NCBI RefSeq assembly: GCF_001556105.1
Contig: NZ_LSIF01000040.1
Span: forward strand, 1 to 49,315
Length of the DNA: 49,315 bases
From: Pseudoxanthomonas mexicana
GTDB lineage: Bacteria; Pseudomonadota; Gammaproteobacteria; Xanthomonadales; Xanthomonadaceae
Direction of reading: 5' to 3'
Shown here: in pieces, positions 40,206 to 49,100 of the stretch
Position numbering within the stretch: position 1 is the first letter of the stretch
How the letters are laid out: each line of letters begins with the position of its first letter
The notes under the pieces: model-generated
Told to the model about the DNA's origin: nothing
Seen by the model: only the letters and a program-made list of their open reading frames with translations
The model's database searches: none
Position numbers and translations under genes: made by a program

Positions 40206-41723
40206 TCAGCCGACCACCACCGGAATCTTGCCGATCCGCGCCTGCCACTCCTTCGGGCCGGTCTGGTGCACCGAGGTGCCCTGCGAATCGACGGCCACGG
40301 TCACCGGCATGTCCTGCACGGTGAATTCGTAGATCGCTTCCATGCCGAGGTCAGCGAAACCGACGATCTTCGCTGCCTTGATCGCCTTCGACACCAGATA
40401 CGCGGCGCCGCCCACTGCCATCAGGTAGGCAGACTGATGCTTCCGGATCGCCTCGATGGCGGTCGGGCCGCGCTCGGCCTTGCCTACCATGCCCAGCAGG
40501 CCGGTCTGCGCCAGCACCTGCTCGGTGAACTTGTCCATGCGGGTGGCGGTGGTGGGGCCGGCCGGACCGACGACTTCGTCGCGCACCGGATCGACCGGGC
40601 CCACGTAGTAGATGAAACGACCCTTTAAATCGACGGGTAGCGATTCACCCTTGTTGAGCATGTCGACCATGCGCTTGTGCGCGGCGTCGCGGCCGGTCAG
40701 CAGCTTGCCGTTGAGCAGCAGCACTTCACCGGGCTTCCAACTGGCGACATCGGCTGGGGTCAGCGTGTCGAGGTCGACCCGGCGGCCTTTCGAGGCGTCG
40801 TAAGTCAGTTCGGGCCAGTCTTCAAGCGACGGCGGATCCAGCATCACCGGGCCGCTGCCGTCGAGGGTGAAGTGCGCGTGGCGCGTGGCGGCGCAGTTCG
40901 GGATCATCGCGACCGGCAGGTTGGCCGCGTGGGTCGGATAATCCTTGACCTTGATGTCGAGCACCGTGGTCAGGCCACCCAAACCTTGTGCGCCGATGCC
41001 GAGCGCATTGACCTTCTCGTACAGCTCCAGGCGCAACTCTTCGGCACGGTTGCTGGCACCACGCGCCTGCAGGTCGGTGATGTCGATGGCCTCCATCAGC
41101 GATTCCTTCGCCAGCAGCATCGCCTTCTCGGCGGTGCCGCCGATGCCGATGCCGAGCATGCCCGGCGGGCACCAGCCGGCGCCCATCGTCGGCACGGTCT
41201 TCAGCACCCAGTCGACGATGGAATCGGACGGATTGAGCATGGCGAACTTCGACTTCGCTTCCGAGCCACCGCCCTTGGCGGCGACGATCACATCGACGGT
41301 GTTGCCCGGCACGACCTTGACGTTGACCACGCCCGGCGTGTTGTCCTTCGTATTGGTGCGCTTGCCGGCCGGGTCCGCCAGCACGCTGGCGCGCAGCTTG
41401 TTGTCAGGATGGTTGTAGGCGCGGCGCACGCCCTCGTGGACCATGTCTTCGACACCCATCGTGGCGTCGTCCCAGCGCACATCCATGCCGATCTCGAGGA
41501 AGACGGTGACGATGCCGGTGTCCTGGCAGATCGGACGGTGGCCCTCGGCGCACATGCGCGAGTTGATCAGGATCTGGGCGATGGCGTCCTTCGCCGCCGG
41601 CGATTCCTCGCGGTCGTACGCGGAGGCGAGGCTCTTGATGTAGTCGACCGGGTGGTAGTAGCTGATGTACTGCAGGCCGTCGGCGATGGACTGGATGAGG
41701 TCTTCTTGCTTGATCGAGGTCAT
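40206..41723 (-). CDS. Class I fumarate hydratase
   Basis: A 505-residue iron-sulphur fumarase. Cluster cysteines are visible in ICQDTG, GWCPPGMLGIGIGGTAEKAM and NCAATRH. The beta half has GRDAAHKRM, YYVGPVDPVRDEVVGPAGPTTATRMD and SQGTSVHQTGPKEWQARIGKIPVVVG. It interconverts fumarate and malate in the citric acid cycle, directly after the succinate dehydrogenase step encoded elsewhere in the window. It is divergent from the ECF41 sigma gene with 114 bp between. Confidence 0.95.
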   Translation of the reverse strand: MTSIKQEDLIQSIADGLQYISYYHPVDYIKSLASAYDREESPAAKDAIAQILINSRMCAEGHRPICQDTGIVTVFLEIGMDVRWDDATMGVEDMVHEGVRRAYNHPDNKLRASVLADPAGKRTNTKDNTPGVVNVKVVPGNTVDVIVAAKGGGSEAKSKFAMLNPSDSIVDWVLKTVPTMGAGWCPPGMLGIGIGGTAEKAMLLAKESLMEAIDITDLQARGASNRAEELRLELYEKVNALGIGAQGLGGLTTVLDIKVKDYPTHAANLPVAMIPNCAATRHAHFTLDGSGPVMLDPPSLEDWPELTYDASKGRRVDLDTLTPADVASWKPGEVLLLNGKLLTGRDAAHKRMVDMLNKGESLPVDLKGRFIYYVGPVDPVRDEVVGPAGPTTATRMDKFTEQVLAQTGLLGMVGKAERGPTAIEAIRKHQSAYLMAVGGAAYLVSKAIKAAKIVGFADLGMEAIYEFTVQDMPVTVAVDSQGTSVHQTGPKEWQARIGKIPVVVG

Positions 41724-41801
41724 GGGACGTAAGGCCGGGGGCTGCCGGTGGGGTAGCGGGCGGAAGCGCCCATTTTAGGCCAAAGTGACTCCCTGCCCGG
41801 T

Positions 41802-41828
41802 TGTCACGCCCCGTCGCCCTGCCCCGTC
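41802..41828 (+). promoter_or_regulatory. ECF41-type promoter in front of the sigma factor gene
   Basis: TGTCACG (41802-41808), 16 bases, then CGTC (41825-41828). From memory, the ECF41 target promoter is TGTCACA-N16-CGTC, so this is a match with one -35 difference. The last base of CGTC is 9 bases before the ATG, which implies a nearly leaderless transcript and autoregulation. Confidence 0.7.
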
Positions 41829-41837
41829 TTTGGTCGC

Positions 41838-42725
41838 ATGAACGCCGAAACCACCTTCGAAACCCACCGTCCGCGCCTGTTCGGGCTGTCCTACCGCCTG
41901 CTCGGCAGCCGCAGCGATGCCGAGGACGTCCTGCAGGACACCTGGCTGCGCTGGCAGCAGGTGGACAAGGCCGGCATCCGCGATGCCGAAGCCTGGCTGG
42001 TCACGGCGGCCACCCGCCTGGGCATCGATCGGCTGCGCGCCGCGCGCACGCAGCGCGAACGCTACATCGGCCCGTGGCTGCCCGAACCGTCCGAGATCGA
42101 CGAATCCCCCACGCCCGAGCATTCCGCCGACGTCGCCGAACAGGTCTCGCTGGCGTTCCTGGCCGTGCTGGAACGGCTTGGCCCGGAAGAACGCGCCGCC
42201 TTCCTGCTGAAGGAAGCCTTCGACTACGACTACGCGCAGATCGCGCCGCTGCTGGGACAGAGCGAGGCGAACTGCAGGCAGATGGTCCACCGCGCGCGCG
42301 AACGCGTGCAGGCGGGGCGGCCGCGCTTCGAGGTGGCCCCCGAACATCATCGGCGCCTGCTGGAGCGTTTCATGGACGCCGCGCGTCGCGGCGACCAGCC
42401 GGCGATCACCGCGTTGCTGCGCGAAGACGCGCAACTGGTCTCCGACGGCGGCGGCAAGGCGCAGGCGGTCACCCGTCCACTGCTCGGCGCCGTGCGTATC
42501 GCACGCCTGTTCTGGGCGGCGTATCGCCGGCAGGATCCGGCCATCACGTGGCGCATGGGCAGGGTCAACGGCGAGCCGGCCATCCTGCGCTACCGCAACG
42601 GCCGGCTCGTGGCCGTGATGGTGGCCGTGAGCGACGGCGACCGGATCATCGAGCTGTACTCGGTGATCAATCCGGACAAGTTGGGCGCGAATGTCACGGC
42701 CGGCGACGCGGGCGCGTCCTGGTAA
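41838..42725 (+). CDS. ECF41-family RNA polymerase sigma factor with SnoaL-like C-terminal domain (SigJ-like)
   Basis: A 295-residue ECF sigma factor. Region 2 is ETHRPRLFGLSYRLLGSRSDAEDVLQDTWLRW, region 4 is LGPEERAAFLLKEAFDYDYAQIAPLLGQSEANCRQMVHRAR. Between them lies WLPEP, and a fused C-terminal SnoaL-like domain (about 175-295) carries SDGGGKAQA and NPDKL. These three motifs define the ECF41 group, in which the C-terminal extension takes the place of an anti-sigma factor. Its neighbour encodes a carboxymuconolactone-decarboxylase-like protein, the usual partner. Both are preceded by the same promoter motif. Confidence 0.93.
   Translation: MNAETTFETHRPRLFGLSYRLLGSRSDAEDVLQDTWLRWQQVDKAGIRDAEAWLVTAATRLGIDRLRAARTQRERYIGPWLPEPSEIDESPTPEHSADVAEQVSLAFLAVLERLGPEERAAFLLKEAFDYDYAQIAPLLGQSEANCRQMVHRARERVQAGRPRFEVAPEHHRRLLERFMDAARRGDQPAITALLREDAQLVSDGGGKAQAVTRPLLGAVRIARLFWAAYRRQDPAITWRMGRVNGEPAILRYRNGRLVAVMVAVSDGDRIIELYSVINPDKLGANVTAGDAGASW
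42692..42718 (+). promoter_or_regulatory. ECF41-type promoter of the carboxymuconolactone-decarboxylase-like gene
   Basis: TGTCACG (42692-42698), 16 bases, CGTC (42715-42718). It is identical in both boxes and spacing to the motif before the sigma gene. It lies in the last codons of the sigma gene, 44 bases before the downstream ATG. Confidence 0.75.
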
Positions 42726-42762
42726 TGAAGGTGGCCATGTTGGCCACCCATGAGCCACTGCC

Positions 42763-43209
42763 ATGAACATGAAGTTCCATCGCGTCGATTATCCCAAGCA
42801 CGTTCCCGACGCCATCCGCGGTCTGTACGCCACCAGCGCCGCCGTGCACAACGGCGTGCTGGGGAAGGAGTTCCTCGAACTCGTCTTCCTGCGCGTGTCC
42901 CAGATCAACGGCTGCGCCTACTGCATGGACATGCACAGCAGTGCCCTGGTCAAGGCCGGGGTGACGTCGCGCAAGCTGCATACGCTGGCCGGCTGGCGCG
43001 ACAGCCGTTTCTTCGATGCGCGCGAGCGCGCCGCGCTGGCATGGGCGGAACAGCTGACCACCCTGCCCTCCGGCGCACCGGACGACAGCACGTACGAGGC
43101 CCTGAAGGAGCACTTCGACGAACACGGCATCGCCGAGCTGACCATGGCCGTGGCGATCATCAATGCCTGGAACCGCCTGGGCGTAGGCATGCAGCCGATT
43201 CTGGCCTGA
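42763..43209 (+). CDS. Carboxymuconolactone-decarboxylase (AhpD-like) family protein, ECF41 partner
   Basis: A 148-residue alpha-helical protein. LGKEFLELVFLRVSQINGCAYCMDMHSSALVKAG contains the CxxC plus His active site of the AhpD-like group (CAYCMDMH). ALAWAEQLTTLPSG and ELTMAVAIINAWNRLGVGMQP complete the domain. Such proteins reduce peroxides or act in thiol redox reactions. In ECF41 loci one such oxidoreductase-type gene is the main or only target of the sigma factor. Two ATGs (42763, 42769) are possible; no strong ribosome site distinguishes them. Confidence 0.92.
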   Translation: MNMKFHRVDYPKHVPDAIRGLYATSAAVHNGVLGKEFLELVFLRVSQINGCAYCMDMHSSALVKAGVTSRKLHTLAGWRDSRFFDARERAALAWAEQLTTLPSGAPDDSTYEALKEHFDEHGIAELTMAVAIINAWNRLGVGMQPILA

Positions 43210-43255
43210 CCGGTCGAGGCTCGCAGGCCCGCCATGCCGGCGGCACAATGCCGGC

Positions 43256-43900
43256 ATGGATACCCTCGTCCTCATCCTCGACCTGGTCGGCACCTTCGTG
43301 TTCGCGCTCAGCGGCGCCACGCTGGGCGTGCGCCGGCGCCTGGACATCTTCGGCGTGTTGGTGCTGTCGTTCATCGCCGCCACGGCAGGCGGCATCACCC
43401 GCGACCTGCTGATCGGCGCCACGCCACCCGCAGCGCTCAGCGACTGGCGTTATCCGGTGACCTCATTGGCCGCCGGTATCGTGACGTTCTTCCGCGCGCC
43501 CCAGATCGAGAAACTCCACCATCCCGTTCGCCTGTTCGACGCCATGGGACTGGCGCTGTTCGCCGTAGCCGGTACGCAGAAAGCACTGGAGTACGGCATC
43601 TCGCCACCGATGGCCGCCGGGATGGGCATGCTGACGGGCATCGGGGGCGGCATCGCCCGCGACGTGCTGCTGGCGCAGGTGCCGCTGGTGCTGCGCGCCG
43701 AGCTGTATGCGGTGGCGGCACTGGCCGGCGCGCTGATCGTCGCGCTCGGTCATTGGCTGTCGCTTCCCGCTCTGCCCTGCGCCCTAGTGGGTGCTGGACT
43801 GTGCTTCGGCCTGCGCATGATGGCGGTCACCTACGGCTGGCACCTGCCGGTCGCCCTGCAGTCGGGTGGCGACGGGGAACCACCCGGGCCGTTGAAGTAG
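43256..43900 (+). CDS. TRIC-like / UPF0126 membrane protein
   Basis: A 214-residue protein with about seven spans made of two repeated units. Each has a glycine-rich kink: AATAGGITRDLLIG and LTGIGGGIARDVLLAQ. FVFALSGATLGVRRRLDIFGVLVLSFIA precedes the first. This is the bacterial TRIC/YicG family, homotrimeric K+ (cation) channels. Physiological role is unknown. It follows the ECF41 pair by 46 bp in the same direction, without a recognised ECF41 motif of its own. Confidence 0.88.
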   Translation: MDTLVLILDLVGTFVFALSGATLGVRRRLDIFGVLVLSFIAATAGGITRDLLIGATPPAALSDWRYPVTSLAAGIVTFFRAPQIEKLHHPVRLFDAMGLALFAVAGTQKALEYGISPPMAAGMGMLTGIGGGIARDVLLAQVPLVLRAELYAVAALAGALIVALGHWLSLPALPCALVGAGLCFGLRMMAVTYGWHLPVALQSGGDGEPPGPLK

Positions 43901-43999
43901 CGCGTCGATGCGCCGAAGCGTGCCCGGACGCCGACAAGCCGTGCAGGCACGCAACGAAGGGGGCGGTAGCATGGCGCCACCTGCGTCCTGATCGACACC

Positions 44000-45085
44000 A
44001 TGGCCATCGCCACCTCCCATCCGCTGGCCCTGCCGCGCCAGCACGTCTTCTGGCTGCTGCACCTGACCGGCTGGGGCGCGTACGTCGCCCAGGGTTGCCT
44101 GTATGCGGTTGCACACGGCAAACCGTCCGGATACTGGGTGGTGCCCGCCACCGCCGCGACCATGGGCGCGCTGGTCACGCTGGGCCTGCGCTACGTGCTG
44201 AAAAGCGGCTGGAGCCTGCCGCCACGCCGCCTGCTGGTGCTGATGGTGCCGCTGATCCTGGTCAGCTCGGCCGTCATCGATTTCGTCACCCGCGAAGTGC
44301 TGGTCGACTTCTGCGAGACCTGCAAGCCGACCACGCAACTGGAGTTCATCGCCTATTCGCTGGGCTACATCTACGTGCTGCTGGCCTGGGTGGGTGCGTA
44401 CATGGGCATCAAGTATTACCAGCAGCTGCAGGACGAAACCGCGCGCGCGCTCGCCGCCCGCAGCATGGCGCACCAGGCGCAGCTGAAGATGTTGCGCTAC
44501 CAGTTGAACCCGCATTTCCTGTTCAACACGCTCAACGCCATCTCCACGCTGATCCTGGACCGCGACAACGCCACCGCCAACCGCATGGTGCAGGGCCTGT
44601 CCTCGTTCCTGCGCCACTCGCTGGACAACGACCCGATGCAGCGCGTCACGCTGCGGCAGGAGCTGGATGCGCTGACGCTGTACCTGGACATCGAGAAGAT
44701 CCGCTTCGCCGAACGCCTGCGCATCGAGACCGCCATCGACGAGGATTGCTGGCGTGCCCTGCTGCCCAGCCTGCTGCTGCAGCCGCTGGTGGAGAACGCC
44801 ATCAAGTACGCGGTCGCCAAGCAGATCGCCGGCGGCCTGCTGCGGATCACGGCCGAACGCGACGGCGACCAGTTGGTGCTGCGGGTCACCGACGATGGCC
44901 CCGGCTGCAGCGCCCTCGAAGGCGACCAGCTCCCGCCCGGCAAGGGCGTGGGCCTGCGCAACACGCGCGAGCGCCTGCACGTGCTGTACGGCGAGGCCAG
45001 CGGGTTCTCCGTGCGCAATCTCGAACGCGGCATCGAGGTGACGTTGCGCCTGCCGTTCGACACCGCGCAGACGCTGGCGGACTGA
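44000..45085 (+). CDS. LytS/AlgZ-type sensor histidine kinase
   Basis: A 361-residue membrane kinase with about four N-terminal spans (FWLLHLTGWGAYVAQ, WVVPATAATMGALVTLGL, LLVLMVPLILVSSAVIDFV, FIAYSLGYIYVLLAWVGAYMGI). The His_kinase domain has phospho-His in LRYQLNPHFLFNTLNAIS. The ATPase domain has LLLQPLVENAIKYAV (N box), DDGPG (G1) and GKGVGLRNTRERL (G2). There is no extracellular sensor domain, so the signal is probably read in the membrane. It is 3 bp from its response regulator gene. Confidence 0.92.
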   Translation: MAIATSHPLALPRQHVFWLLHLTGWGAYVAQGCLYAVAHGKPSGYWVVPATAATMGALVTLGLRYVLKSGWSLPPRRLLVLMVPLILVSSAVIDFVTREVLVDFCETCKPTTQLEFIAYSLGYIYVLLAWVGAYMGIKYYQQLQDETARALAARSMAHQAQLKMLRYQLNPHFLFNTLNAISTLILDRDNATANRMVQGLSSFLRHSLDNDPMQRVTLRQELDALTLYLDIEKIRFAERLRIETAIDEDCWRALLPSLLLQPLVENAIKYAVAKQIAGGLLRITAERDGDQLVLRVTDDGPGCSALEGDQLPPGKGVGLRNTRERLHVLYGEASGFSVRNLERGIEVTLRLPFDTAQTLAD

Positions 45086-45088
45086 GGC

Positions 45089-45925
45089 ATGGACGCGAAC
45101 GCCCTGGCACCGCTGCGCGCCATCGTCGTCGACGACGAGCCGCTGGCCCGTCGCGGCCTCGAGATCCGCCTGGCCGCCCATCCCGACGTGGAGATCGTGG
45201 GCCACTACGGCGACGGCGAATCGGCCATCGCCGGCCTGCGCGCGCAGCGCCCGGACCTGATGTTCCTCGACGTGCAGATGCCGGGCATGGATGGCTTCCA
45301 GACCCTGCGCGCGATTCCCGCCAGCGAAATGCCACTGGTGGTCTTCGTGACCGCCTACGACCACTACGCCATCCGTGCGTTCGAGGCCTCGGCGACCGAC
45401 TATCTGCTCAAGCCGGTGGAAGAGTCGCGCCTGGCTCAGGCCCTGGTGCGCGTGCGCCAGGCCCGCGCGCAGCGCGAGGCCAGCGGCCATTGCGCGCACC
45501 TGCTCGGCCTGCTGGGCGAACTCAGCGGCCGGCCGCCGCTGGACCTGGACGAAGCGCTCAAACCCGATGCACTGGACCTGCTGCGCCGCGAGGAAAAACT
45601 CGCCGTGCGCGATGGCGGCCGCACCGTGCGCGTCGACCTGCACAGCATCCGCTGGATCGACGCGGCCGGCGACTACATGTGCATCCACACCGACGGCGAC
45701 GCGCCGAACGGCAACACCCTGATCCTGCGCGCCACCATGCGCGAGCTTGAAAAGCAGCTCGACCCGCAACGCTTCCCGCGCATCCACCGCTCCACCATCG
45801 TCCATGCGCGCCGCGTGGTCGAGATGCGTCCGCACACCAACGGCGAAAGCTTCCTGCTGCTCGATTGCGGGCAGGAACTGAAGCTGTCGCGCAGCCACCG
45901 CGACAAGCTGGCGATGCTGCTGTAG
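45089..45925 (+). CDS. LytTR-type response regulator
   Basis: A 278-residue regulator. The receiver (about 10-125) has IVVDDEP, the phosphoacceptor in LMFLDVQMPGMDG, FVTAYD and the Lys in YLLKPVEE. The LytTR DNA-binding domain (about 165-278) has LDLLRREEKLAVRDGGRTVRVDLHSIRWIDAAGDYMCIHTDG and FPRIHRSTIVHARRVVEMRPHTNGESFLLLDCGQELKLSRSHRDKL. It is the partner of the kinase just upstream. Targets cannot be read from the sequence. Confidence 0.94.
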   Translation: MDANALAPLRAIVVDDEPLARRGLEIRLAAHPDVEIVGHYGDGESAIAGLRAQRPDLMFLDVQMPGMDGFQTLRAIPASEMPLVVFVTAYDHYAIRAFEASATDYLLKPVEESRLAQALVRVRQARAQREASGHCAHLLGLLGELSGRPPLDLDEALKPDALDLLRREEKLAVRDGGRTVRVDLHSIRWIDAAGDYMCIHTDGDAPNGNTLILRATMRELEKQLDPQRFPRIHRSTIVHARRVVEMRPHTNGESFLLLDCGQELKLSRSHRDKLAMLL

Positions 45926-45944
45926 GCAGCCTCGGACCTTTCTT

Positions 45945-46009
45945 GTGGGAGCGACGTCAGTCGCGATGAAGGACCTTGATGCGTCCATCGCGACTGACGT
46001 CGCTCCCAC
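45945..46009. repeat. REP-like inverted repeat, copy 2, perfect 24-bp stem
   Basis: The arm 45945-45968 (GTGGGAGCGACGTCAGTCG...) is perfectly complementary to 45986-46009, with a 17-base loop. It starts 20 bp after the response regulator stop, and could also act as a transcript-end hairpin. The core matches the element at 38976-39061 except for C/A in the centre. Confidence 0.93.
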
Positions 46010-46172
46010 GACGGCTTCGGCAACCGCACGTAACGCGGATTCTCAACACTCGGTTCGCCGTACCGCCTTCACGACTCGCCGCAACCCGGCGCATCGCATG
46101 ACTTCCGGGCCATAGCCGCGCGAGAAGACGCGCGCATCGTGCGCACCGCCGACCACCACGCGGACCCGCACG

Positions 46173-49100
46173 ATGAAACTCACCGATGCTTCCCTGCGCA
46201 ATCCGGCCGCCGTCGCGGTCGTCGTGGCGATGGTCTGCGCGTTCGGCCTGCTGAGCCTGATGAAGCTGCCCTTGCAGCTGTTCCCCGATATCGAACGGCC
46301 GCAGATGTCCATCGAGACCTCGTGGCGCGCGGCGTCGCCACAGGAAATGGAATCGGAAATCGCCGAACCCATCGAAGCCGTGATGCAGGGATTGCCGGGA
46401 CTGGAAGAGATCGCCTCCAACGTCAACGCCGGCAACAGTTTCATCAACCTGACCTTCGCCGTCGGCAGCGACATGGACGCGATGCTGGTGGAAGTGCTGT
46501 CGCGCATGAACCGCCTGCAACCGCTGCCGCGCGATGCGACGCCGCCGGTCGTGCAGGCCGGCGCGGACAACGCCAACAACTCGCTGACGTTCTTCTTCGT
46601 GCAGAAACTGCCCGGCACGAGCGGCGACATCCTCGACTACCGGCAGCTGATCGAGGACCGCATCGTGCCGCGCCTGACCTCGGTCGATGGCGTGGCCGGC
46701 GTGGAGATCAACGGGGGTGCCCAGGACGAATTGACCATCACCCTCGACCTGGAACGCGCCGCCGCACTCGGCATCCAGGTGCCGGACGTCGCGGCGGTCG
46801 CGGCACGCGCCACCGATGTCTCGGGCGGCGTGGTCGAAGCGGGCCGCCGCGAGTACGTGCTGCGCTTCGCCGGTCGCTATTCACCGGACACGATGGGCGA
46901 GCTGATTCTCGCCTGGCGCGAGGGGCGTCCCGTCCGCCTGGGCGATGTGGCCGCCGTGGAAGTGAAACGGCCGGAGCAGCGCTTCTTCGCCTACCAGAAC
47001 GGCAATCCGGCGATCGGCCTGCGCGTCCTGCGCGAGAACGGCGCCAACGTGCTGGATACGCTGGACGAGGTAAAGCGCGTCGTCGCCGAGGTGCGCGATG
47101 AAGAGCTGAAGCCGCTTGGCCTGGATATCGCGCAGAGCTTCGACGCCTCCGTCTTCATCAACCGTGCGCTCGGCCTGCTGTCCGGCAGCCTGACCGCCGG
47201 CGTGCTGCTGGCCATCGGCTGCCTGTGGTGGTTCCTGCGCGACGTGCGCGCCACCGCGCTGATCGCCTGCGCGATTCCGATCTCGCTGCTGGCCACCTTC
47301 ATCGTGCTGCAACTCACCGGCCGCAGCCTCAACGTCATCTCGCTGGCGGGCCTCGCCTTCGCCGTCGGCATGGTGATGGACGCGGCCGTGGTGGTGGCGG
47401 AGAACATCGTGCGCCTGCGCGAGGACGGCCTGCCGGCAGGCCGCGCCGCCCTGGAAGGCACGCGCCAGGTCGGCGGCGCGCTGGTCGCGTCCACGCTGAC
47501 CACGGTGGCGGTGTTCCTGCCGGTGATCTTCATGGACGACGTGGAAGGCCAGCTGTTCGCCGACCTCGCATTGACCATCTCCATCGCCGTCGGCATCTCG
47601 CTGCTGGTGGCGGTCACCGTCCTGCCCGCCGCCGCCGGCACCTGGCTGCGTACGCGACCGGACGACGTGGAACAGCACCGCGCGTGGTCGCGCATCAGCG
47701 ACTGGGCCATGCGCACCACCGAGGGCCGCCAGCGCCAGTGGGCCTGGGTCTGCGCGCTGGTACTGGCGCCGGCACTGCTGGTGGTACTGCTGGTGCCGCA
47801 GATCGATTACCTGCCGCCGGTGAAGCGCGCCGCCGTCGATGCGTTCTTCAATTTCCCGCCCGGCATGAGCCCGGAGCGCGTCAACCGCGAGATCGCACCG
47901 GTGCTGCTGGAGCGCATGCGGCCCTACATGGACGGCAGGAAGGGCCCGCAGCTCAGCAACTGGTACCTCAACCTGTGGCCCGGCGGCGGCACGCTGGGCG
48001 CGCGCGTGGTGGATCCGGACGATATCGGCGAACTGGAACGTATCGTCCGCGACGAGATCGTCGTCGGCTTCCCGGATACGCGCGCGTTCGCCAGCGAAGG
48101 CGAGCTGTTCGGCAGCTTCGGCGGATCGGCACGGGCCATCGCCATCCACCTGCAGCATGGCGACGGCGATGCGCTGGCACGGGCCGCCGAAGCGGGACGC
48201 AAGCTGCTGTCGGACCGCTTCGCCGGCGCCAACGTGCAAGCCTGGCCGAACGCCGATGCAGGCACGCCCGAGCTGCGCATCACCCCGGACGACAGGCGCC
48301 TGGCTGAAGTCGGCTGGCGCCGTCCCGAGTTGGGCACCGTCGTCCGCGCGCTCGGCGATGGTCAATGGCTCGGCGAGTATTTCAACGGCGACCGTCGCCT
48401 CGCCATCATCCTGCGCAGCAACCGCGGCGAAGACGTCGAGCGCCTCGCTGCCGCGCCTCTGGCGACACCGCAAGGTGGCGTGCTGAGCCTGGCCGATCTG
48501 GCGCAGGTCGACACCGTGCTGGCGCCGAACCAGCTGCGCCGCATCGACCGCCGCCGCACGGTGACGCTGACGGTCGATCCGCCCGCAACGATGTCGCTGG
48601 AAGAAGCGCTGGGCATCGTCAACGACGAGATCGTGCCGTCGCTGCGCGGCACGCTGCCGCCCGACGCGGCCATCCGCATCTCCGGCAGCGCGGACCGGCT
48701 GGGCGAAGTGGTGCGCAGCATGGGCACGAACTTCGCGCTGGCGCTGGTGGTGTTGTTCATGCTGATGGCGGCGATGTTCAAATCGCTGCGCGACAGCGCC
48801 TTCGTCATGGCCACGTTGCCGATGGCGGTGCTGGGCGGCGTCGCCGGCCTGCGCGTGCTGGATCTCGCGGCCGGGCAGACGCTCGACCTGCTGTCGATGA
48901 TCGGCTTCATCATGCTGCTGGGCATGGTGATCAACAACACCATCCTGCTGGTCGCGCAGGCACGCGAGGCGCAGGCCGGCGGCGCGTCCCTGGACGCCGC
49001 ATTGAGGCAGGCGCTCGACCAGCGGCTGCGTCCGATCCTGATCGCCGCGCTCACCGGCGTGCTGGGCGCGTTGCCGATGGCGATCAATCCGGGGCCCGGC

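Noticed and set aside
43784..46009. A 741-codon leftward ORF opposite the kinase/response regulator pair
   Set aside because: It is antisense to two well-defined two-component genes and resembles no protein.
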